This document shows positions 1-7,523 of a stretch of 64,000 bases of DNA, piece after piece. The notes beneath the pieces were generated by a model that saw nothing but the letters and a program-made list of their open reading frames with translations, had not been told where the DNA came from and searched no databases. The stretch is from Candidatus Thiodiazotropha sp. (ex Monitilora ramsayi) (lineage in GTDB: Bacteria; Pseudomonadota; Gammaproteobacteria; Chromatiales; Chromatiaceae). Location of the stretch: NCBI GenBank assembly GCA_025655595.1, contig JAHXIO010000019.1:89124-153123 (forward strand), read 5' to 3'. Position 1 is the first letter of the stretch, and every line of letters begins with the position of its first letter. The position numbers and the translations under genes are program-made.

Positions 1-708
1 GCGATTGCACACGCTATCGATAGAAAAAAAATCATCGAGATGGTCATGCAGGGTTCTGCTCGGGAGGCTGAATCACTTTTTCCACCTGAACACTGGGCGG
101 GAAATTCACAATTGACACCCCATAGATTTAATCCAGAAAAGTCCCGTGAGTTGTTAAGAGAGGCGGGATACGGGCCAAATAATCCTCTGCGATTGGTTTA
201 CAAGACTTCCAGTGATCCATTTCGTATCCGCCTCGCCACCATCATCCAGGCTCAACTCAGTCAGATTGGCATTGAGGTCGAGTTGAAAAGCTATGATTGG
301 GGGACATTTTTTGGTGATATAAAGGCGGGAAATTTTCAGCTCTATAGTCTGAGCTGGGTAGGTGTTCGTACGCCAGATGTTTTTCGCTATATATTTGCCA
401 GTGATTCAATCCCGCCAACTGGCGCCAATCGTGGCAGGTATAAAAGTGCAGTGGTAGACGAGCTGTTAAGGGAGGCTGAACAGGCGACGACCATTGAATC
501 CCAAACTGAGATCTACAGGCAGGTCGCACTCCAAATTCACAAGGATTTGCCCTATGTGCCCCTCTGGTTCGAAGATCAGTATGCTGCATACGGTCATCGG
601 ATTACCGGGTACCGTGTCTCTACTGATGGTAACTACGATGGGCTTAACCATATTGAAATTGTAAATTCCAAGGGGAATCTCCATGCACAACCGATCTCTG
701 CGCATTGA
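1..708 (+). CDS. Peptide ABC transporter substrate-binding protein (C-terminal part)
   Basis: The reading frame is open from base 1, so this is the last 235 residues of a larger protein that begins outside the window. It resembles the C-terminal lobe of the family 5 extracellular solute-binding proteins (DppA/OppA type), periplasmic receptors that hand peptides to a BC permease. The visible AIAHAIDRKKI helix and the PYVPLWFEDQ stretch near the end are typical of this family. The stop overlaps the next gene by 26 bases, and two DppB/DppC-like permeases follow, so it heads or sits within a transporter operon. The substrate cannot be read from sequence; the operon partner (a murein-peptide enzyme) makes cell-wall peptides a reasonable guess. 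Confidence 0.85.
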   Translation, partial: AIAHAIDRKKIIEMVMQGSAREAESLFPPEHWAGNSQLTPHRFNPEKSRELLREAGYGPNNPLRLVYKTSSDPFRIRLATIIQAQLSQIGIEVELKSYDWGTFFGDIKAGNFQLYSLSWVGVRTPDVFRYIFASDSIPPTGANRGRYKSAVVDELLREAEQATTIESQTEIYRQVALQIHKDLPYVPLWFEDQYAAYGHRITGYRVSTDGNYDGLNHIEIVNSKGNLHAQPISAH

Positions 709-1168
709 AGTTCTCAACCAGAAGTTGATGTGTATGGATGATGGACATCCGGCTAGGACCTATCCCGTCTCTACTGGGCTGGCCGGTTCCGGTGAGCAGA
801 TTGGTAGCGGTTGTACGCCTAGGGGAAAGCATCAAATCCGCTTGAAAATTGGTGAGGGATGTCCGCTGGAGACAGTCTTTGTCGGGAGAAGGCCGACGGG
901 GGAAGTTTATAACAGCGCGCTGGCAGAGCGCAGTCCCGGGCGTGACTGGGTGCTTACCCGCATCCTATGGCTGACCGGTCTCGAATCCGGCGTTAATAGA
1001 GGAGGCGAGGTCGATACCCTCAGGCGGTACATCTATATCCACGGTACCCCGGAGGAGCACCTGATCGGACAACCTGTATCCCATGGCTGCATACGCATGC
1101 GTAGCCGTGACCTGATAGAGCTGTTTGATTGGACCTTTAACGGTATGCCGGTGGAGATTGTCGATTAG
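683..1168 (+). CDS. Leaderless YkuD-family L,D-transpeptidase/L,D-carboxypeptidase
   Basis: A 161-residue protein with the YkuD catalytic signature: His120, then Ser133-His134-Gly135-Cys136 and IRM, Cys136 being the nucleophile. YkuD enzymes act on the meso-diaminopimelate/D-Ala bond of murein stem peptides. No signal peptide, lipobox or membrane segment is present at the N terminus (MHNRSLRIEVLNQKL), so the enzyme is probably cytoplasmic. From family knowledge, leaderless YkuD proteins such as Acinetobacter ElsL are L,D-carboxypeptidases that trim recycled tetrapeptides, which fits a gene placed between a peptide-binding protein and its permeases, with NagZ 2.2 kb downstream. The start has a good ribosome site (AGGGGA at 671-676). 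The function is inferred; an ordinary L,D-transpeptidase with non-classical export is the alternative. Confidence 0.85.
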   Translation: MHNRSLRIEVLNQKLMCMDDGHPARTYPVSTGLAGSGEQIGSGCTPRGKHQIRLKIGEGCPLETVFVGRRPTGEVYNSALAERSPGRDWVLTRILWLTGLESGVNRGGEVDTLRRYIYIHGTPEEHLIGQPVSHGCIRMRSRDLIELFDWTFNGMPVEIVD

Positions 1169-1170
1169 TC

Positions 1171-2100
1171 ATGATCGATTTTCTCATATCTCGCCTGATC
1201 AGTGCCATGCTGGTTATTGTCGGCGTTGTCTGTCTCGTTTTTCTGCTCATTCATTTGATCCCGGGTGACCCGGTAGATGTGATGCTGGGTGAATCCGCAC
1301 AACTCGTTGACCGTGAGTCGCTGAGGCGTGCTCTGGGGCTTGATCAGCCGCTGTCTATCCAATTAATCCAATATCTTTCAGGTGTGTTGCGGCTGGACCT
1401 GGGGTACTCCCTGCATTCAGAGCGGTCAGTTGTGAGCCTATTGGCCGAACGGATTCCCGCAACGTTGCAGTTAGCCTTTGCTGCGATGTTGTGTGCTTTT
1501 CTCATCGCATTGCCCATGGGAATCCTGGCAGCGTTCAAACGAGGTGGGGTATGGGATTGGGGTGCAATGAGCTTCTCCGCTTTGGGTATCTCTATACCCA
1601 ACTTCTGGCTGGGGCCTATATTGATACTTCTCTTCTCGCTCTGGCTTGGCTGGACACCTGTGAGTGGTCGCCAATCGGTCTCCAGTCTGGTGCTGCCGGC
1701 AGTGACACTGGGTACTGGGTTTGCCGCCATCCTAGCCCGTATGATTAGAAGCAGTCTGTTGGAAGTGTTGGGGGAGGACTATGTCAGAACCGCTCGGGCA
1801 AAGGGGCTCGATGAACCTCGGGTCATGTGGAGGCATGCCATGCGCAATGCTTGGTTGCCAGTTGTTACTCTGATCGGGTTACAAATGGGGGCCTTATTGG
1901 GTGGGGCGGTAGTGACAGAAGTGGTGTTCGATTGGCCCGGCATCGGGTCATTGATGATCGATGCCATTCATAAGCGGGACTATCCGGTAGTTCAGGGGTG
2001 TGTACTTTTTGTCAGCCTTACTTATGTGTTGATCAATACACTCACGGATATTGTCTATGGCTTGGTAGATCCTCGAATACAGCATGGGGGCGGGGTATGA
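1171..2100 (+). CDS. Dipeptide-type ABC transporter permease, DppB-like
   Basis: A 309-residue inner-membrane protein that starts two bases after the stop of the YkuD gene. It has the DppB/OppB layout: an N-terminal membrane segment, a periplasmic region with the PGDPVDVMLG motif, and a C-terminal BPD_transp_1 domain of about five helices. The EAA loop (DYVRTARAKGL, then RHAMRNAW) contacts the ATPase. It should pair with the downstream DppC-like subunit to form the translocation pore. No ATPase (DppD/DppF) gene lies downstream, so the ATP-binding subunits must be upstream of the window or elsewhere. Confidence 0.93.
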   Translation: MIDFLISRLISAMLVIVGVVCLVFLLIHLIPGDPVDVMLGESAQLVDRESLRRALGLDQPLSIQLIQYLSGVLRLDLGYSLHSERSVVSLLAERIPATLQLAFAAMLCAFLIALPMGILAAFKRGGVWDWGAMSFSALGISIPNFWLGPILILLFSLWLGWTPVSGRQSVSSLVLPAVTLGTGFAAILARMIRSSLLEVLGEDYVRTARAKGLDEPRVMWRHAMRNAWLPVVTLIGLQMGALLGGAVVTEVVFDWPGIGSLMIDAIHKRDYPVVQGCVLFVSLTYVLINTLTDIVYGLVDPRIQHGGGV

Positions 2101-2909
2101 TCTGGCGCTGGTTGCCGGTTTGCGTCTTGCTTCTCTGGGCGATGGCGGCGTTTTTTGGTGATGTGCTATCAACTGGAGCAAATAGAATCGACTTGGAGCA
2201 CATTCTTACAGGACCTGGTCAGGCCGGTCTATTGGGTTTCGATGATCTAGGCAGACCGGTAATGCAACGACTGTTGGCCGGCGCGCAGACATCCTTTGCA
2301 GTTGCATTTGGCGTTGTGTCCATATCGCTGGTATTGGGAACCGCTATTGGCCTGTTGGCGGCATATCAGGGAGGATGGCTGGATCTCTTCATTGTCCGAT
2401 TGATCGATATCTTTCTGGCATTTCCAGGAATATTGCTTGCGATAGCGTTAGCCGGAGTGATGGGGCCTGGGCTCGATAACCTGATTATTGCCTTAACAGT
2501 AGTGGGGTGGGTCGGATACGCCCGGTTGGCGCGGGGACAAGTGCTCTCTCTCAGAGAACGGGACCATGTCACAGCCGCTATCGCATTAGGCAGTTCCCGT
2601 TGGTTCATCATCACCAGGCACATGCTGCCATTGGTCGCAGCACCGCTAATCGTCGAGGCAACATTCGGTATTGCCGGTATGGTTATCGCTGAAGCCGGCC
2701 TGTCCTTTTTGGGGTTGGGTATACAGCCGCCTGATGCCTCATGGGGCAGTATGATTCGAGATGGAACCACCTATATGTTGGTGGCACCTCACTTGGTATT
2801 GGCTCCCGGCTTGGTGATGATGTTGGTTGTGCTTTCCCTCAACCTGTTGGGTGATCGATTGCGGGACAGGCTGGATATACGTCTGGCTACTGAACAAAGA
2901 AAGTCGTAA
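2097..2909 (+). CDS. Dipeptide-type ABC transporter permease, DppC-like
   Basis: A 270-residue permease whose ATG at 2097 overlaps the stop of the preceding permease (ATGA), the usual arrangement for DppB/DppC pairs. The open frame extends further upstream, but homologous DppC proteins begin with a short cytoplasmic tail and one helix, as MIWRWLPVC does here. Visible features are FDDLGRPVMQRLLAGAQTS, the family-typical DxxGRD-like segment, and an EAA loop around RERDHVTAAIALG. The gene ends convergently, overlapping the last 23 bases of the FliL-like gene on the other strand. Confidence 0.92.
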   Translation: MIWRWLPVCVLLLWAMAAFFGDVLSTGANRIDLEHILTGPGQAGLLGFDDLGRPVMQRLLAGAQTSFAVAFGVVSISLVLGTAIGLLAAYQGGWLDLFIVRLIDIFLAFPGILLAIALAGVMGPGLDNLIIALTVVGWVGYARLARGQVLSLRERDHVTAAIALGSSRWFIITRHMLPLVAAPLIVEATFGIAGMVIAEAGLSFLGLGIQPPDASWGSMIRDGTTYMLVAPHLVLAPGLVMMLVVLSLNLLGDRLRDRLDIRLATEQRKS

Positions 2910-3306
2910 AAAAGAGTGCACTCAGACCCTCTTTCCCGGTCTGCTCCTTCATTAGTGCATTGACCTGAGAGAGGGCCTTTTTACGTAGAGCCTCTTTGCC
3001 TTCCGGTTTTTTGATGGCTTTCCCGTCCTGTTCTGACAATAGCAGTAGTAGGGTGTGACGTATTGCCGGGTCATGCAATTTGAGTGCCTCTAGAAAGGTG
3101 TCATCCTTGGTCATTAACTGAATATCGCAGCGAATGTAGCGGCCGCCACTGGCCAGATTGGCCACCAGGGAGGGCTTGATCTGATAGTAGCTGATAGTCG
3201 CCACCTCTTGTTGTCCCTCCTTCTCTTCCTCCTCTTCTGCCGCTGAGGGCAAGGTAAAGGCGAGCAGAGCCGTCAGGATTAGGACCGTTACACGCTGATG
3301 GATCAC
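2887..3306 (-). CDS. FliL-like flagellar basal-body-associated protein
   Basis: A 139-residue protein starting with GTG at 3306, with GAGG nine bases upstream. It has a hydrophobic N-terminal signal or anchor (VLILTALLAFTLPSAA), an acidic linker (EEEEEKEGQQE), and then a FliL-type domain: YYQIKPSLVANL, RYIRCDIQLM, and a C terminus ending in FFTTFFVQ, which is characteristic of FliL. In flagellar bacteria FliL supports stator function. No other flagellar gene is nearby, so this is an orphan paralogue; similar orphans are common beside unrelated genes and have no clear role. It is convergent with the permease gene, sharing 23 bases of coding sequence. Confidence 0.75.
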   Translation of the reverse strand: MIHQRVTVLILTALLAFTLPSAAEEEEEKEGQQEVATISYYQIKPSLVANLASGGRYIRCDIQLMTKDDTFLEALKLHDPAIRHTLLLLLSEQDGKAIKKPEGKEALRKKALSQVNALMKEQTGKEGLSALFFTTFFVQ

Positions 3307-3427
3307 CTTAAGGTACCTCGATCACATTGTCTGTCCGGCTGATAACAACCGTATTTGAAATCATTGTTTTCCGCACACCTATCTTTACGGCATACTGCAG
3401 GAAAAATTGAATGAGGCAGTGTACAGG

Positions 3428-4477
3428 ATGAGTCTCGGACCGGTCATGCTCGATCTTGAGGGAACCACGCTTTCGCAGGAGGAAAGGGTGTTGCTGAGGC
3501 ATCCCGCTGTGGGAGGCGTGATCCTTTTTTCCCGTAATTACACATCCCATGAGCAATTGAGTGCCCTTTGCCGGGAGATACATGAGCTGAGATCGCCTCA
3601 CCTTCTCATCGCGGTGGATCACGAAGGAGGACGGGTACAGCGCTTTCGGAAAGGCTTCACCCATCTGCCTCCTGCGGCCTGGTATGGCGAACAGTACGAA
3701 AACCAGCCTGGTCATGGCCTGAAACTGGCCGAGCTGGGCGGCTGGCTGATGGCCGCCGAGCTGCGTACCTGTGGGGTCGATTTTAGCTTTGCGCCGGTAC
3801 TCGATTTGGGACACCCGATCAGTCGGGTGATCGGTGATCGTGCATTTGCTAAGAGTCCTGATGTGGTGGGCCGTCTGGCACATGCCTGGATGAGAGGTAG
3901 CCACAGTGCCGGAATGGCGGTCGTCGGCAAGCATTTTCCCGGTCATGGCGGTGTGGCGGGTGACTCCCACACTGAGCTGCCGGTGGATGGCAGGCGATAT
4001 GAAGATATCGAAATCGAGGATCTGCGTCCCTTTGATCATATGATCCGGTCCGGGATGGAAGCCGTTATGCCCGCACATGTCATCTACGAACGGATTGATA
4101 AACATTTGGCAGGATTTTCTAGATTCTGGCTGCAGAAAATTCTTCGGGGTCAGTTGGGATTCCAAGGAGTCATATTCAGTGACGACCTCAATATGGCGGC
4201 AGCGGATGCGGCGGGTAACTATGCAGCCAGGGCAGAGGCGGCGTTGAGGGCTGGTTGCGATATGGTACTCGTTTGCAACAATCGGCCGGCTGCTCAGGAG
4301 GTGGTTGAATATCTCAAAGACTATGACGATCCGGCAACTCATGTACGCCTGGTCAGAATGCATGGGAGAAAACCCAGAAGCCTCCAGGCGCTACACATGG
4401 ATCCGCTGTGGCGGGAGGCGGTGGATAAGCTCGCTCAGGATCCCGATGAAATCACACTCAGTCTAAACCTCGATTGA
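3428..4477 (+). CDS. nagZ: Beta-N-acetylhexosaminidase NagZ
   Basis: A glycoside hydrolase family 3 enzyme of about 349 residues that removes N-acetylglucosamine from 1,6-anhydro-muropeptides in the cytoplasm during cell-wall recycling. The start at ATG 3428 gives the family-typical N terminus (MSLGPVMLDLEG); a TTG at 3407 is an alternative. Diagnostic elements are the DHEGGRVQR loop, KHFPGHGGVAGDSH (the NagZ Asp/His dyad loop) and FSDDLNM with the catalytic nucleophile Asp. The downstream HPRT gene begins almost directly at its stop. With the YkuD enzyme and peptide transporter upstream it completes a plausible murein-recycling neighbourhood. Confidence 0.95.
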   Translation: MSLGPVMLDLEGTTLSQEERVLLRHPAVGGVILFSRNYTSHEQLSALCREIHELRSPHLLIAVDHEGGRVQRFRKGFTHLPPAAWYGEQYENQPGHGLKLAELGGWLMAAELRTCGVDFSFAPVLDLGHPISRVIGDRAFAKSPDVVGRLAHAWMRGSHSAGMAVVGKHFPGHGGVAGDSHTELPVDGRRYEDIEIEDLRPFDHMIRSGMEAVMPAHVIYERIDKHLAGFSRFWLQKILRGQLGFQGVIFSDDLNMAAADAAGNYAARAEAALRAGCDMVLVCNNRPAAQEVVEYLKDYDDPATHVRLVRMHGRKPRSLQALHMDPLWREAVDKLAQDPDEITLSLNLD

Positions 4478-4488
4478 AGAAGTCTCTT

Positions 4489-5037
4489 ATGATTACACCC
4501 AAAGAAGCCGCAGATACCCTTGCTACAGCCGATGAGCTCTATTCGAGAGTCGAAGTCGAACAGGCGCTGGACAGACTTGCCGAAGAGATTTCCGCAGCAC
4601 TGTCGGAAGAGGATCCCATCGTTCTCTGTGTGCTAAATGGTGCACTGATTCCGACAGGCCATCTATTGACGCGTCTCAACTTCCCTTTGCGGCAGGACTA
4701 TGTTCACGCAACTCGTTATAGAGGGGAGACATCAGGCGCGGACCTGGAATGGATCGGCCAGCCCAATACTTCACTGCAGGGAGAAGCAGTATTGGTGGTT
4801 GACGATATTCTCGATGAAGGTATCACCCTGGCTGCAATAGTTGAGGCCTGCCGCAAGGCCGGGGCCAGGTCGGTCTACAGCGCTGTTCTGGTTGAAAAAC
4901 AGCACGATAGAAGTAACGGTTATACTGCCGATTTTGTCGGCATACAGGTGGAAGATCGCTATGTCTTCGGTTTTGGAATGGACTACAAGGGCTATCTCAG
5001 AAACGTGCCGGGTATACTGGCCATCCCTGAAACCTAG
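4489..5037 (+). CDS. hpt: Hypoxanthine-guanine phosphoribosyltransferase
   Basis: A 182-residue type I phosphoribosyltransferase that converts hypoxanthine or guanine plus PRPP to IMP or GMP. The PRPP loop VLVVDDILDEGITL is clear, as is the VLNGAL segment near residue 50 and a FGFGMDYKGYLRN stretch that contacts the base. I chose ATG 4489 with a GAAGAAG ribosome site; a TTG at 4474 would overlap nagZ. The order nagZ-hpt-mtnP is conserved in gammaproteobacteria, and the MTI phosphorylase nearby releases hypoxanthine, the substrate of this enzyme. Confidence 0.93.
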   Translation: MITPKEAADTLATADELYSRVEVEQALDRLAEEISAALSEEDPIVLCVLNGALIPTGHLLTRLNFPLRQDYVHATRYRGETSGADLEWIGQPNTSLQGEAVLVVDDILDEGITLAAIVEACRKAGARSVYSAVLVEKQHDRSNGYTADFVGIQVEDRYVFGFGMDYKGYLRNVPGILAIPET

Positions 5038-5094
5038 GAATTTCCCTAGTATGCATGGGTTTTTCCGAGGGAATACCCCTAGGAATATCTTAGT
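5033..5094 (+). repeat. Imperfect direct repeat CCTAGGAAT-TC-TAGTA
   Basis: CCTAGGAATTTCCCTAGTA at 5033 and CCTAGGAATATCTTAGTA at 5078 are near copies 45 bases apart. The first covers the last codon of hpt and its stop. The spacing is about four helical turns and the pair lies upstream of the hemerythrin-like gene, so tandem operators are possible. This is a visual observation only. Confidence 0.35.
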
Positions 5095-5262
5095 AAAATT
5101 CTAATAAAATTAAGTACCTATTGCCATTTTTCCATAGATGGTACAAGCTTATGCCGTAAGCGGGCTAAAGTAACCGGCAGAGATCGGTTAGCCATATGTT
5201 GTATCGCAATCCTTTCGCATAGCGAATTTACACGGATGCATGTTGAATTTTGGAGGGTGGTA

Positions 5263-5703
5263 GTGAGCGCATTAGATAACCTAAAAGGCAGTCATTCTGA
5301 GATGTTGGATATGATCAGTGACCTTAGGGCAATGATGACCAAGGAGCAGTTGAGTATTCGTCCCAACGCCATGACAACGCACAAGCTGATTTGTGATCTC
5401 GCGGATAAGATGAAGACACATATGTCGGAGCAGGATAAGTCCATCTATCCTGATCTGCTGATCCATCAGGATCCCAAGCTCAAATCCATGGCATGGGGAT
5501 TTCTCAACGGACAGAAGCCGATGAAGAAGCAGTTCGACAGATACCACGCAAAGTGGCTGAAAAACTGCGACTTCAATTTCAGTGACGAGTTCATCGCGGA
5601 AACCATGGAGGTTTTCGATATGATCGAAGATCGGATACAACGCGAGGAATCGATATTGATACCCACCTTGGAAAGCTCCGGCATTATGGCGCGTGCTGTC
5701 TGA
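5263..5703 (+). CDS. Hemerythrin-like (HHE) domain protein
   Basis: A 146-residue all-helical protein resembling the hemerythrin/HHE cation-binding family, whose members bind a non-heme di-iron centre and deal with oxygen, nitric oxide or iron-sulfur repair. Candidate ligands are His11 (GSHSEM), His40, the His53-x2-Glu56 pair (THMSEQD) and acidic residues in REESILIP near the end. The start GTG 5263 is set by a strong GGAGG at 5252-5256; an ATG at 5236 lies upstream of that site. It is preceded by a 225-base intergenic region and followed by a strong hairpin. No signal peptide is visible, so it is cytoplasmic. The exact role is unknown. Confidence 0.75.
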   Translation: MSALDNLKGSHSEMLDMISDLRAMMTKEQLSIRPNAMTTHKLICDLADKMKTHMSEQDKSIYPDLLIHQDPKLKSMAWGFLNGQKPMKKQFDRYHAKWLKNCDFNFSDEFIAETMEVFDMIEDRIQREESILIPTLESSGIMARAV

Positions 5704-5738
5704 GACTCGGGTTAGCTATTCAATAAGAAGAGAGTAGG

Positions 5739-5766
5739 CGGGGGAAGCGTTAAGGCGCTTCCCCCG
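5739..5766 (+). terminator. Strong hairpin, likely terminator after hemerythrin-like gene
   Basis: CGGGGGAAGCG and CGCTTCCCCCG form a perfect 11-bp stem with a TTAAGG loop, 35 bases after the stop. The following T-run is weak (TACTATTT), so it may act as a terminator or as an mRNA 3' end stabiliser. Confidence 0.6.
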
Positions 5767-5967
5767 TACTATTTGAGCGGAACGTCAAGGTACTTGAAGG
5801 GATGGAATCCTGAACTTGGCGAGTATGCAGTCGCCCTATTTCGATAACCCCCTTGAGCCCAATGTGGGTGTCGGGTGATGTTATTGTCGGCTCCAGTACA
5901 TCTGTTTCTAATCATGATGGCTTCAAGGTAGAATTGACTGAAGTTTTACCACCCACAATCGAGAATA

Positions 5968-6723
5968 ATGCCAGAATTAGCCATCATAGGCGGAACGGGA
6001 CTGGATAAAATACCCAATCTTGAGATCGTTCATCGGGAGGTTTGCCACACACCCTTCGGTGAGCCGTCAGCTCCACTTACCCACGGCAGACTCGCCGGCA
6101 GCGATGTGGTTTTCCTGCCCCGGCACGGTCCTGCCCATAGTATTCCTCCCCACAGGGTGAACTACCGCGCCAATCTTTGGGCTCTGAAACATGCCGGTGT
6201 AAAAGATATCATCGGTGTCGCAGCCGTCGGTGGTATCCAGAAAGTGATGGCGCCGGGAGAGATCGTGATTCCAGATCAGATCATCGACTATACTTTCGGT
6301 CGTGAGCACACACTCTATGAGGCAGACCTGCCTCACGTTACCCACATCGATTTTACCGAGCCCTATTGTCAGGCGCTCCGTCAGCAATTGTTAGATGCGG
6401 GAGAGCACAGTGGAATCAAGCCGGTCGCCAGTGGTACCTACGGTGCTACCCAAGGTCCGCGGCTTGAGACGGCCGCAGAGATTGACCGCATGGAACGTGA
6501 CGGTTGCGATATCGTTGGTATGACAGGTATGCCCGAGGCGTCACTGGCGCGGGAATTAAACCTTTGTTACGCATCATGTGCGGTTGTTGCCAACTGGGCG
6601 GCAGGAAGGGGTAGTGAGCCAATTAGCATGAAAGAGATAGAAAAAAATCTTGTTCAGGGCATGGAGCAGGTAAAGACATTGCTGATTGCCCTGATGGATT
6701 TAAGTCGTAGTACAGCCGGTTGA
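5968..6723 (+). CDS. mtnP: S-methyl-5'-thioinosine phosphorylase
   Basis: A 251-residue member of the MTAP/PNP family. The N terminus PELAIIGGTGLDKIP carries the phosphate loop, followed by RHGPAHSIPPHRVNYRANL, YGATQGPRLETAAEI and DIVGMTGMPEA, which are the family's substrate-binding segments. In this subgroup of gammaproteobacteria (Pseudomonas PA3004 type) the enzyme prefers methylthioinosine over methylthioadenosine, giving hypoxanthine and methylthioribose-1-phosphate. The hpt gene 0.9 kb upstream supports that reading, because it would salvage the hypoxanthine. Whether this copy uses MTI or MTA cannot be settled by eye. Confidence 0.88.
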   Translation: MPELAIIGGTGLDKIPNLEIVHREVCHTPFGEPSAPLTHGRLAGSDVVFLPRHGPAHSIPPHRVNYRANLWALKHAGVKDIIGVAAVGGIQKVMAPGEIVIPDQIIDYTFGREHTLYEADLPHVTHIDFTEPYCQALRQQLLDAGEHSGIKPVASGTYGATQGPRLETAAEIDRMERDGCDIVGMTGMPEASLARELNLCYASCAVVANWAAGRGSEPISMKEIEKNLVQGMEQVKTLLIALMDLSRSTAG

Positions 6724-6755
6724 TAACTCAAAGTTTTCACGCTTTTTACTTGATT

Positions 6756-7436
6756 ATGGCATTTAAAAATAAATTACTATCAATAAGATATCTAATATAT
6801 TTAATGTTACTTGTAGTGCCTCAGTCTCAAGCGCAGAGTGGTCCGTTTGAGATGGGAATGACGTCATTGAAAGCAGGTGATTTTGCAGAGGCCTACTGTC
6901 TCTGGCGACCGCTGGCCATGCGCGGCCATACAGAAGCCTCCTATCATCTCGGGTGGCTATATGCGAACGGAAATGGTCTGCGTGTTGATATCCCCAAAGC
7001 CATTTACTGGTGGGGGCAAGCAGCAAACCGTGGACATGATGAAGCCATGTTCGCGCTCGCCTTGGCTTATACCCAAGGCGAGGGTATTAAAAAGGATGAG
7101 GATGAGGCGATTCACTGGTATTTAAAGGCGGCGAGAAATGGCCATGAGGATGCCCGTGAGATCCTGAAGGACAAAATACGCACTGAATCGAAAGCGGTTC
7201 AACCCTATCTGCCCGAGATTCTCAAAGAGGCGTGGATAGGGGTTGAGATCGAAATCCAAGCTACAGAAGCCAACCTTCGTACGGGTCCGGGGGTAGACCG
7301 GCCCCTGGCCGGCAAAACGCGGCAGGGCGAGCACTTTATCGCCATACACCGGGTTGGCAAGTGGCTTCAGGTTATCAGGCCGGAGGATCGTAAATCTGCA
7401 TGGATCGCCGAGTGGTTAACAGATTTAACACGCTAA
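6756..7436 (+). CDS. Exported Sel1-repeat and SH3-domain protein
   Basis: A protein of about 226 residues with a signal peptide (LIYLMLLVVPQSQAQ), two to three Sel1/TPR-like repeats (ASYHLGWLYANGNGL, AMFALALAYTQGEGI) and a C-terminal bacterial SH3 domain (ATEANLRTGPGVDRPL through WIAEWLTDL). Sel1 repeats mediate protein binding and periplasmic SH3 domains often bind murein, so a scaffold for a cell-envelope complex is likely. The partner is unknown. The ATG at 6756 is preferred over a TTG at 6720 that would overlap mtnP. The start of this gene is distinctly AT-rich compared with its neighbours. Confidence 0.75.
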   Translation: MAFKNKLLSIRYLIYLMLLVVPQSQAQSGPFEMGMTSLKAGDFAEAYCLWRPLAMRGHTEASYHLGWLYANGNGLRVDIPKAIYWWGQAANRGHDEAMFALALAYTQGEGIKKDEDEAIHWYLKAARNGHEDAREILKDKIRTESKAVQPYLPEILKEAWIGVEIEIQATEANLRTGPGVDRPLAGKTRQGEHFIAIHRVGKWLQVIRPEDRKSAWIAEWLTDLTR

Positions 7437-7523
7437 TTTGATAGAGATATTTCAAGAGAAGCCTGGTTTAGGCTGTGCTAGTATGTAAATTCATGACCTG
7501 CTTGTAGAATGGGGATTAGTACG

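Noticed and set aside
3308..4363. A 351-codon open frame on the minus strand across nagZ
   Set aside because: It is antisense to a complete, motif-rich NagZ and its translation has no recognisable domain; codon structure follows the plus strand.
5071..5087. NarL-type heptamer pair near TACCCCT upstream of the hemerythrin-like gene
   Set aside because: One heptamer fits loosely but the partner half-site does not match the 7-2-7 pattern.
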